A stretch of DNA of 64,000 nucleotides, taken from contig NZ_JAUOEK010000139.1 in NCBI RefSeq assembly GCF_030540835.1, positions 24,990 through 88,989 on the forward strand. The letters are read 5' to 3'. A model generated the notes under the pieces. That model had not been told where the DNA came from, did not search any database, and was given only the letters and a program-made list of their open reading frames with translations. How positions within the stretch are numbered: the first letter of the stretch is position 1; every line of letters begins with the position of its first letter. Of this stretch, positions 53,627 to 61,786 are shown piece by piece. This DNA comes from Flavivirga aquimarina (lineage in GTDB: Bacteria > Bacteroidota > Bacteroidia > Flavobacteriales > Flavobacteriaceae). A program made the translations under genes and the position numbers.

Positions 53627-56600
53627 ATGGCAAGAAAACAAGATAAGAATACAGTAAAGAGATTTAATAAAATCTCAATTGGTTTAGCATCCCCGGAATC
53701 TATTTTGGCAGAGTCAAGAGGCGAGGTTTTAAAACCAGAAACTATCAATTATCGAACTCACAAACCAGAAAGAGATGGTTTGTTTTGCGAGCGTATTTTT
53801 GGTCCTGTAAAGGATTACGAATGTGCCTGTGGAAAATATAAAAGAATTCGCTACAAAGGAATTGTTTGTGACCGTTGTGGTGTAGAAGTAACAGAAAAGA
53901 AAGTACGTAGAGATAGAGTAGGACATATTAATTTAGTTGTTCCTGTAGCTCATATCTGGTATTTCCGTTCGTTACCAAATAAAATAGGTTACTTATTAGG
54001 TTTACCATCTAAGAAATTAGATATGATTATTTACTACGAACGTTATGTAGTAATTCAACCTGGTAATGCCAAAAATGAAGAAGGAGAACCATTACAGAAA
54101 ATGGACTTCTTAACAGAAGAAGAATACTTAAATATTCTTGAAGAGTTACCACAAGATAACCAATATTTAGACGATACAGACCCTAATAAGTTTTTAGCGA
54201 AAATGGGAGCTGAATGTTTAATTGAGTTATTATCTAGAATAGACCTAGAGACTTTATCGTACGAATTACGACATAAAGCAAATACAGAAACATCTAAACA
54301 ACGTAAAACAGAGGCTTTAAAGCGTTTACAAGTTGTTGAGTCGTTACGTGAATCTAATAATAATAGAGAGAATCGTCCAGAATGGATGATTATGAAAGTA
54401 ATTCCTATTATTCCACCAGAATTACGTCCATTAGTACCATTAGATGGAGGTCGTTTTGCAACGTCAGATTTAAATGATTTATACCGTCGTGTAATTATCA
54501 GAAACAATCGTCTTAAAAGATTGGTTGAAATTAAAGCACCAGAAGTAATTTTACGTAATGAAAAACGTATGCTTCAAGAGTCGGTAGATTCATTATTTGA
54601 TAATACACGTAAATCATCAGCCGTAAAAACAGATTCTAACAGACCGTTAAAATCGTTATCAGATTCATTAAAAGGTAAGCAAGGACGTTTCCGTCAAAAC
54701 TTACTTGGAAAGCGTGTTGATTATTCTGCACGTTCTGTAATTGTTGTTGGGCCAGAATTAAAGTTATTTGAGTGTGGTATACCAAAAGACATGGCTGCCG
54801 AGTTATACAAACCTTTTGTAATTAGAAAATTAATTGAAAGAGGTATTGTAAAAACGGTAAAATCTGCAAAGAAAATTATAGACAAAAGAGAACCTGTAGT
54901 TTGGGATATATTAGAAAATGTTTTAAAAGGACATCCAGTACTTTTAAATCGTGCTCCTACACTTCACAGACTAGGTATTCAAGCGTTTCAACCTAAATTA
55001 ATTGAAGGAAAAGCTATTCAATTACACCCATTAGTTTGTACGGCATTTAACGCCGATTTCGATGGTGACCAGATGGCGGTTCATTTACCTTTAGGGCCAG
55101 AAGCTATTTTAGAATGTCAATTACTAATGTTGGCATCTCACAATATATTAAACCCTGCAAATGGGTCACCGGTAACGGTACCATCTCAGGATATGGTTTT
55201 AGGTCTTTATTATATGACTAAAGAGCGTAAGTCAACTCCAGAAGTTCCAATTAAAGGAGAAGGTTTAACGTTTTACGGACCAGAAGAAGTAGAAATTGCT
55301 TTTAATGAAAAACGAGTAGATTTAAATGCTGGTATTAAAGTAAGAACCATTGATATTAATGAAGATGGTAAATTAGCGCCAATGATTGTTGAAACTACTG
55401 TTGGTCGTGTTTTATTTAACCAGCATGTACCACAAGCAGCCGGTTACATTAATGAAGTACTTACTAAAAAGTCATTAAGAGATATTATTGGAATAATTTT
55501 AAAGAAAACTTCAGTTCCAGAAACGGCAGATTTCCTTGATGGTATTAGAACTTTAGGTTTCAAATTTGCATTCCAGGGAGGTTTATCATTTAGTTTAGGG
55601 GATATAATTATTCCACCGGAAAAACAAGGAATGATTGATAAAGCCAATGGTTTAGTAGACGGTATTATGGGTAACTATAACATGGGGCTTATTACTAACA
55701 ATGAGCGTTATAACCAGGTTATTGATATTTGGACATCTACAAATGCAGAATTAACGGAGTTATCAATGAAACGTATTCGAGAAGACCAGCAAGGGTTTAA
55801 CTCGGTGTTTATGATGCTTGATTCTGGAGCTCGTGGATCTAAAGAACAGATTCGTCAGCTTACAGGGATGCGTGGATTAATGGCAAAACCTAAAAAATCT
55901 AATGCAGGAGGTGGAGAGATTATTGAAAATCCAATTCTTTCTAACTTTAAAGAAGGACTTTCAATTTTAGAATACTTTATCTCTACGCACGGTGCTCGTA
56001 AAGGTCTTGCAGATACCGCTCTTAAAACAGCAGATGCAGGTTACCTAACACGTCGTCTAGTAGATGTATCACAAGATGTTATTATTAATACAGTAGATTG
56101 TGGTACGCTAAGAGGTGTAGAAGTAGAACCGTTAAAGAAAAACGACGAAGTTGTAGAAACTTTAGAAGAAAGAATCGTTGGGCGTGTATCTCTAAACGAT
56201 GTACATAACCCATTAACTGATGAACTATTAGTATCAGCGGGTCAACTAATCGAAGACGATATAGCAAAAGCAATTCAAGCATCACCAATAGAAAGTTTAG
56301 AAGTACGTTCAGCACTTACTTGTGAAGCATTACAAGGTATTTGTGCTAAATGTTACGGACGTAACTTAGCTACCGGAAAAATGGTACAACGAGGTGAAGC
56401 TGTTGGAGTAGTTGCAGCACAATCTATTGGAGAACCAGGAACACAGTTAACATTACGTACGTTCCACGTAGGTGGTATTGCAGGTAACATTTCTGAAGAT
56501 AATAAATTAGCTGTTAAGTTTGATGGAGTCGCAGAAATAGAAGATTTAAAAACTGTTAAAGGTCAAGATGGAGAAGGAAATGTTGTAGATATTGTTATTT

Positions 56601-57928
56601 CTAGAACATCAGAACTTAAACTTATCGATAAGAAAACAGGAATTGTTTTAAGTACAAATAATATTCCTTACGGTTCGAACATATATGTTAAAAATGGCGA
56701 TCAACTGAGTAAAGGAGATACAGTTTGTTCTTGGGATCCATATAATGGTGTTATTATTTCAGAGTTTGCTGGTAAAGTAAAATATGAAAATATAGAACAA
56801 GGTATTACGTACCAAGTAGAGATTGATGAACAAACAGGTTTCCAGGAAAAAGTGATTTCAGAATCTAGAAATAAGAAACTTATTCCAACGCTTCATATTG
56901 AAGATGCTAAAGGAGAAACAATACGTTCTTATAACTTACCAGTTGGAGCACACTTAATGATTGATGATGGAGATAAAATTGAAGTTGGAAAAGTGTTGGT
57001 TAAGATACCACGTAAGTCTGCTAAGGCAGGGGATATTACAGGAGGTTTACCACGTGTAACAGAATTATTTGAAGCACGTAATCCTTCAAACCCAGCTGTA
57101 GTAAGTGAAATTGATGGTGTTGTATCTTTTGGTAAAATAAAAAGAGGTAATCGTGAGATTATAGTAGAATCTAAATTAGGAGAAATTAAAAAGTACCTAG
57201 TTAAATTGTCTAATCAAATTCTTGTTCAAGAAAATGATTATGTAAAAGCAGGTATGCCACTTTCAGATGGTTCTATAACACCAAACGATATCTTAAATAT
57301 TAAAGGCCCATCAGCAGTTCAACAATATTTGGTAAACGAAGTACAAGAAGTATACCGTTTACAAGGTGTGAAGATTAACGATAAGCACTTTGAAGTTGTT
57401 GTGAGACAAATGATGCGTAAAGTACGTATTATTGATTCTGGAGATACGATCTTCTTAGAAGACCAATTAGCACATAAAGCCGATTTCATTAAAGAAAATG
57501 ATGATATTTTCGGAATGAAAGTGATTGAAGATGCAGGAGATTCAGCAAATCTTAAAGCGGGACAAATTATTACGCCTCGTGAATTAAGAGATGAAAATTC
57601 AATTTTACGCAGAGAAGATAAGAAACTAGTAGAAGCAAGAGATGCCAAACCGGCAACAGCGACTCCAATACTGCAAGGTATAACGAGAGCATCGCTTCAA
57701 ACAAAATCATTTATTTCTGCAGCATCGTTCCAGGAAACAACTAAAGTACTTAATGAAGCAGCAGTAGCTGGTAAAGTAGATAGTTTAGAAGGATTGAAAG
57801 AAAATGTAATTGTTGGACATAGAATTCCGGCAGGTACAGGTATGAGAAGTTATACAGATATCATTGTGGGCTCTAAAGAAGAGTTTGATGAAATGATGCA
57901 AGTAAAACAAGAATTAAATTATAATTAA
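53627..57928 (+). CDS. rpoC: RNA polymerase beta' subunit
   Basis: The 1433-residue protein has the N-terminal zinc finger ([23 protein letters not shown]), the catalytic [12 protein letters not shown], the bridge-helix and trigger-loop region ([14 protein letters not shown]) and the second zinc site ([13 protein letters not shown]). No intein or split is present. It ends the tRNA-tuf-secE-nusG-rpl-rpoBC block. Confidence 0.99.
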   Translation: MARKQDKNTVKRFNKISIGLASPESILAESRGEVLKPETINYRTHKPERDGLFCERIFGPVKDYECACGKYKRIRYKGIVCDRCGVEVTEKKVRRDRVGHINLVVPVAHIWYFRSLPNKIGYLLGLPSKKLDMIIYYERYVVIQPGNAKNEEGEPLQKMDFLTEEEYLNILEELPQDNQYLDDTDPNKFLAKMGAECLIELLSRIDLETLSYELRHKANTETSKQRKTEALKRLQVVESLRESNNNRENRPEWMIMKVIPIIPPELRPLVPLDGGRFATSDLNDLYRRVIIRNNRLKRLVEIKAPEVILRNEKRMLQESVDSLFDNTRKSSAVKTDSNRPLKSLSDSLKGKQGRFRQNLLGKRVDYSARSVIVVGPELKLFECGIPKDMAAELYKPFVIRKLIERGIVKTVKSAKKIIDKREPVVWDILENVLKGHPVLLNRAPTLHRLGIQAFQPKLIEGKAIQLHPLVCTAFNADFDGDQMAVHLPLGPEAILECQLLMLASHNILNPANGSPVTVPSQDMVLGLYYMTKERKSTPEVPIKGEGLTFYGPEEVEIAFNEKRVDLNAGIKVRTIDINEDGKLAPMIVETTVGRVLFNQHVPQAAGYINEVLTKKSLRDIIGIILKKTSVPETADFLDGIRTLGFKFAFQGGLSFSLGDIIIPPEKQGMIDKANGLVDGIMGNYNMGLITNNERYNQVIDIWTSTNAELTELSMKRIREDQQGFNSVFMMLDSGARGSKEQIRQLTGMRGLMAKPKKSNAGGGEIIENPILSNFKEGLSILEYFISTHGARKGLADTALKTADAGYLTRRLVDVSQDVIINTVDCGTLRGVEVEPLKKNDEVVETLEERIVGRVSLNDVHNPLTDELLVSAGQLIEDDIAKAIQASPIESLEVRSALTCEALQGICAKCYGRNLATGKMVQRGEAVGVVAAQSIGEPGTQLTLRTFHVGGIAGNISEDNKLAVKFDGVAEIEDLKTVKGQDGEGNVVDIVISRTSELKLIDKKTGIVLSTNNIPYGSNIYVKNGDQLSKGDTVCSWDPYNGVIISEFAGKVKYENIEQGITYQVEIDEQTGFQEKVISESRNKKLIPTLHIEDAKGETIRSYNLPVGAHLMIDDGDKIEVGKVLVKIPRKSAKAGDITGGLPRVTELFEARNPSNPAVVSEIDGVVSFGKIKRGNREIIVESKLGEIKKYLVKLSNQILVQENDYVKAGMPLSDGSITPNDILNIKGPSAVQQYLVNEVQEVYRLQGVKINDKHFEVVVRQMMRKVRIIDSGDTIFLEDQLAHKADFIKENDDIFGMKVIEDAGDSANLKAGQIITPRELRDENSILRREDKKLVEARDAKPATATPILQGITRASLQTKSFISAASFQETTKVLNEAAVAGKVDSLEGLKENVIVGHRIPAGTGMRSYTDIIVGSKEEFDEMMQVKQELNYN

Positions 57929-57937
57929 ATGAGACTC

Positions 57938-58075
57938 GGGCTTTATAAGTTAAACACGAAATAAAGCCCTTAAGTCGAATTTATGCCAAACTTGATTTGG
58001 CATCTCAATTAGCTTATAGCTACTGAGAATAATAAAACTAAAACCTTCTTGTAATTTATGCTTGAAGGTTTTTTT
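57938..58075 (+). terminator. rpoC terminator region
   Basis: Three stems follow rpoC: GGGCTTTAT/ATAAAGCCC (57938-57969), ATGCCAAA-CTTGA-TTTGGCAT (57983-58003), and AAACCTTC/GAAGGTTT followed by six or more Ts (58041-58075). The last one is a good intrinsic terminator. The middle palindrome looks like a diverged member of the TGCTGAACTTGTTTCAGCA family. Confidence 0.75.
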
Positions 58076-58106
58076 ATAAAGTAAATTTATATAAATAAAA
58101 TTTCCA

Positions 58107-58424
58107 ATGGCGAACGAAAAAGAGAACCCAAAACAAGGCCAGATTAACATCGAATTAGATGAAAAAGTAGCAGAAGGAACATATTCTAATCTTGCTATTA
58201 TTAACCATTCAGTTTCAGAATTTGTTGTGGATTTTGTCAATATTATGCCAGGGATTCCAAAGAGCAAAGTGAAATCTAGAATAATATTAACACCACAGCA
58301 CGCTAAACGCTTACTAAAAGCTTTAGGAGAAAATATTTCCAGGTTTGAAAATGCTCATGGGGAAATTAAAGATTATGAGCAACCACCAATACCTTTAAAT
58401 TTTGGACCAACAGGTCAAGCATAA
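58107..58424 (+). CDS. DUF3467 family protein
   Basis: A 105-residue protein with the full DUF3467 pattern: INIELDEKVAEGTYSNLAIINHSVSEFVVDFVNIMPGIPKSKVKSRIILTPQHAKRLLKAL near-continuous through residues 15-75. Function is unknown; it is widely found after rpoC in Bacteroidetes, suggesting a link to gene expression. It has its own space after the rpoC terminator. Confidence 0.9.
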   Translation: MANEKENPKQGQINIELDEKVAEGTYSNLAIINHSVSEFVVDFVNIMPGIPKSKVKSRIILTPQHAKRLLKALGENISRFENAHGEIKDYEQPPIPLNFGPTGQA

Positions 58425-58474
58425 AGAAAGAGGTCTGGAAAGGACTTAGTAGAATATAGAATATCCGTACGAGG

Positions 58475-58560
58475 ACTCCGCTCAAGAGTCCCAAGACAAG
58501 CTAGAGAACTTTTTAATATGTTGACTTAAAACATCTCGACTGCGCTGAGACCAACATTTA
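58475..58560. repeat. Remnants of dispersed repeats
   Basis: GAGGACTCCGCTCAAGAGTC (58481-58500) and CTCGACTGCGCTGAGA (58536-58551) are variants of the CTTCGACTACGCTCAG sequence whose reverse complement is seen beside tRNA-Thr and tRNA-Trp. They fill the gap between two convergent genes. Confidence 0.5.
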
Positions 58561-58579
58561 GTTTTGACAACTTCTCTTT

Positions 58580-58813
58580 TTAAGACGCTTGTTTGTTATT
58601 ATTTCTATAATATTCCAAAGCACCAGAAGGGCATCTTTTTATTTGTTCAATAACTCGTTTTGTTTCCGTATTATCAAGATTTACCCAAGGGATGACAGAA
58701 TTACTAAATACATCAGATAGTTCTTTGGCACAAGTTCCAGATAAAACACACTTACAAGGATCGTAAGTAACAGTAATATCTCTATTACGGAATTCTTTGG
58801 CATTAATTTCCAT
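58580..58813 (-). CDS. Small (4Fe-4S)-binding protein, divergent mono-cluster type
   Basis: A 77-residue protein with the divergent 4Fe-4S mono-cluster domain. The cysteines are in DPCKCVLSGTCAKEL and later KRCPSGALEYY. It could serve as a small electron carrier or storage cluster; no redox partner lies nearby. It has its own promoter (see 58889) and converges with the DUF3467 gene. Confidence 0.87.
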   Translation of the reverse strand: MEINAKEFRNRDITVTYDPCKCVLSGTCAKELSDVFSNSVIPWVNLDNTETKRVIEQIKRCPSGALEYYRNNNKQAS

Positions 58814-58888
58814 AAGTAGGTTATTTTGGGGTTAGTTTTCTTATCTAAATGTAGATAACTACAAATAGGATTATTTAATAAAATCGTT

Positions 58889-58918
58889 CAAATGTACAAA
58901 AACATCGATAAAAAACAA
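58889..58918 (-). promoter_or_regulatory. Promoter of the 4Fe-4S protein gene
   Basis: On the minus strand TTG (58918-58916), 19 bases, then TACATTTG (58896-58889) match the Bacteroidetes consensus. Transcription would start about 70 bases before the ATG. Confidence 0.65.
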
Positions 58919-58955
58919 TATTTTAAATCACTAATCGATGAAATACATAGTAAGT

Positions 58956-60545
58956 TTAATCAAATTCTGATGTGAAATGAAATTTTATACTAGGATATTT
59001 TTGCTGTGTCATTTGTAATGAAAAAGGAGAATCTGCTAAAAAAACTAATTGATTTTGCTTGTCTTTTGCCAGAAAGCGTTGTTTTACTCTAACAAACTCT
59101 TTGTATTCATCACTTTTAGAATCTTTTGGATCTACCCAACAAGCTTTATGCACATTTAAGTTTTCATAAGAACATTTTGCTCCATATTCGTGCTCCAATC
59201 TATATTGAATAACTTCGTATTGTAAAGCTCCAACAGTTCCAATAACTTTTCTACCATTAAGCTCTAGTGTAAATAACTGGGCCACACCTTCATCCATTAA
59301 TTGGTCTATACCTTTATAAAGCTGTTTAGATTTTAAAGGGTCTGCATTATTAATATATCTAAAATGCTCGGGAGAAAAACTAGGAACTCCTTTATAATTT
59401 ATGGTTTCACCTTCAGTAAGTGTGTCACCAATTTTAAAATTACCTGTATCATGTAAACCGACAATATCACCAGGGTACGAGGTGTCTACAATTTCTTTTT
59501 TCTCAGCAAAAAAAGCATTGGGACTAGAAAATTTTAACTTCTTTTTGTTTCTTACATGTAAATAAGGTGTATTTCTTTTAAAAGTGCCAGATACAATTTT
59601 AATAAAAGCTAAACGATCTCTATGATTAGGATCCATATTAGCATGTATTTTAAAAACAAACCCAGAGAATTTATCTTCATCTGGTTCTACTAACCGTTCT
59701 TCACTTTGTTTAGGTCTAGGTTTTGGAGCAATATCAACAAAACAATCTAATAGCTCTCTAACACCAAAATTATTTAAAGCCGATCCAAAAAATACAGGTT
59801 GTAGGTCTCCATTAAGGTAATTATCTTTTTTAAATTCTGGATATATACCTTCAACAAGCTCAATTTCATCTCTTAATGTTTGTGCAGCACTGTCGCCAAT
59901 AAGTGTATCTAATTCCGGAGAGGCCAAATCTTTAATTTCGATAGTTTCTTCTATATCCTTTCTGCTATCACCACTAAACAAATTAATATTCTTCTCCCAA
60001 ATATTGTAAATACCTTTAAAATCATACCCCATACCAATAGGGAAACTTAAAGGAACCACTTTCAATCCCAGTTTTTGCTCAATTTCGTCTAAAAGATCAA
60101 AAGCATCTTTCCCTTCTCTATCCATCTTATTAATGAAAACGATCATAGGAATGTTTCGCATTCGGCATACTTCAACTAACTTTTCGGTTTGTTCTTCTAC
60201 ACCTTTTGCTACATCAATTACGACAATAACACTATCTACAGCAGTAAGCGTTCTAAAAGTATCTTCAGCAAAATCTTTATGACCTGGAGTATCAAGAATA
60301 TTAATCTTTATACCATTATATTCAAAAGCTAAAACAGAAGTAGCGACAGAAATACCACGTTGGCGTTCAATTTCCATAAAATCGCTTGTTGCACCTTTTT
60401 TTATTTTGTTACTTTTTACTGCACCTGCCTCTTGAATGGCACCACCAAAAAGTAATAGCTTCTCTGTTAAAGTAGTTTTACCAGCATCAGGGTGTGAAAT
60501 AATACCAAAGGTACGTCTACGTTGTATTTCTTCTAAAAAACTCAT
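58956..60545 (-). CDS. prfC: Peptide chain release factor 3
   Basis: RF3 is the GTPase that removes RF1/RF2 after peptide release. G-motifs: SHPDAGKTT (17-25), ERQRGISV, DTPGHKDF and NKMDREG. The RF3-specific C-terminal part includes GVAQLFTLELNGRKVIGTVGALQYEVIQYRLEHEYGA. The start is ATG at 60545 (MSFLEEIQRRRTF, 529 residues). An upstream TTG lies inside the promoter -7 box and cannot be used. Confidence 0.97.
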   Translation of the reverse strand: MSFLEEIQRRRTFGIISHPDAGKTTLTEKLLLFGGAIQEAGAVKSNKIKKGATSDFMEIERQRGISVATSVLAFEYNGIKINILDTPGHKDFAEDTFRTLTAVDSVIVVIDVAKGVEEQTEKLVEVCRMRNIPMIVFINKMDREGKDAFDLLDEIEQKLGLKVVPLSFPIGMGYDFKGIYNIWEKNINLFSGDSRKDIEETIEIKDLASPELDTLIGDSAAQTLRDEIELVEGIYPEFKKDNYLNGDLQPVFFGSALNNFGVRELLDCFVDIAPKPRPKQSEERLVEPDEDKFSGFVFKIHANMDPNHRDRLAFIKIVSGTFKRNTPYLHVRNKKKLKFSSPNAFFAEKKEIVDTSYPGDIVGLHDTGNFKIGDTLTEGETINYKGVPSFSPEHFRYINNADPLKSKQLYKGIDQLMDEGVAQLFTLELNGRKVIGTVGALQYEVIQYRLEHEYGAKCSYENLNVHKACWVDPKDSKSDEYKEFVRVKQRFLAKDKQNQLVFLADSPFSLQMTQQKYPSIKFHFTSEFD

Positions 60546-60572
60546 AAATATTCTATACAAATGAAATGGTTG

Positions 60573-60580
60573 CAAATATA
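60573..60580 (-). promoter_or_regulatory. -7 promoter element of prfC
   Basis: TATATTTG followed by CA on the minus strand fits TAnnTTTG, 27 bases before the ATG at 60545. No clear -33 element. Confidence 0.5.
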
Positions 60581-61440
60581 ATATTTATAAAGTTGGTTTT
60601 TGTAGAAATTGGTTGTAGAAAGCCTATATATAATGGTTTTTAAAAGTAACTATGAAATGGCTAGGATCATTCCCCTTATATTATTTTAAATAAAAAGGGT
60701 AGGAAATATAGGTTCATAAAATACATACTAGATAATGTTAGGTTTTATCAGAAAATAAATGATGTAAAACCTTCAGATAAATATAATTGGGATTTAGATA
60801 TTTAGTTTAAAAATCGATAAAAAGACATGCGTGATATTTTTATTTTTAATTATCTGTTCTATAGTAGTATAGTTTATTTAATTTGTTCTTGAAATATAGA
60901 AACATAGACAAAGTGTTATTAAAATTCGATAAAAAATATTAACAGATTAGCTGAATGTAGGTTTTGTATGTCTGCTTTTATGAGAAATTTTGATCTGATT
61001 TAATCAGAAAATAAGTTGATTTCAGTAATCAGTTATTTTACGACCATAAAATAATTCATTTATTAATTATGTTAATTACTTGTTTGAATTGATTTTTATG
61101 CAAATAAGGCTTAGGTAATAGAATTCTATTTTAATGTTCTTGAGTCTCCTTTTTTATAAATTAAATCAACCAATAAATTAAATTTTATTTAAGCAAAATA
61201 AAAATTTTCACTTCATTTATTTGTCACATCAATGTTTGTAAATTAGTTAGTTATGTGTTTGTTTAGTATTCAATATCTAATAAGATTCAGCATGTAATTA
61301 ACCTCATGAGTCAACTTTTGCATTCGGAAGCAATTCAGACAATTTTACACCTAAAATGGCTATTCTGACAGTTTTAATTTCTTTTTAGTGAAGGGTATAT
61401 ATTACATAGTTAACAAATGTTAAAAAAAGTTTTGATTTTG

Positions 61441-61471
61441 TTTGCAAAAGTGTATAAAAAATTTATTATTT
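61441..61471 (+). promoter_or_regulatory. Candidate promoter of the adhesin gene
   Basis: TTTG (61441-61444), 19 bases, then ATTATTTG (61464-61471) followed by CA, as at other promoters here; the -7 box departs from TAnnTTTG at its first two bases. It would give a leader of about 310 bases. Confidence 0.4.
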
Positions 61472-61586
61472 GCACTTCATCGATTAAAAATGCATTTCAT
61501 CGATGATGATAAATCAATACATGACTAATTAAATTTTTATAACAAGCCAAGCTCTCAAATTTTCAAACTCTCAAACTCTCAACGCC

Positions 61587-61712
61587 ATGACTTTTTTTAT
61601 TAAACCTTTAGATGACAGAAAAAACGATTTTTTAGATTATCAAATTTTTTATAAATCAATTTTCTCATTAACACTTTTATTTCATCAGTGTTTATTTTTT
61701 ATCGAACAATAA
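61587..61712 (+). CDS. Possible small open reading frame upstream of the adhesin
   Basis: ATG at 61587 opens a 41-codon frame (MTFFIKPLDDRKNDF ... LFHQCLFFIEQ) ending 74 bases before the adhesin start. It has a charged N-terminal part and a hydrophobic middle. Base composition matches the surrounding non-coding DNA. It may be chance, or a leader peptide inside the long 5' region. Confidence 0.25.
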   Translation: MTFFIKPLDDRKNDFLDYQIFYKSIFSLTLLFHQCLFFIEQ

Positions 61713-61786
61713 AAAACTGACTGGATTTTCTTGGCTCTATCTGTGAATTGCTATTAACTCTATTATATTAATCATAACTCTCAAAA

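Larger units (their letters stand above)
60581..61786. other. Long AT-rich gene-poor region
   Basis: About 1.2 kb between prfC and the adhesin gene with no credible gene over 60 codons on either strand. It has stop codons in all frames, an inverted repeat TCTGATTTAATCAGA near 60993, a candidate promoter at 61441-61471, the direct repeat TTCATCGAT (61486 and 61496), a CTCTCAAA-type repeat run (61552-61580) and one 41-codon open frame (61587-61712). The rest shows nothing recognisable. Confidence 0.6.

Noticed and set aside
60546..60575. Upstream TTG start for prfC
   Set aside because: The codon overlaps the promoter -7 box TATATTTG, so it is not transcribed.
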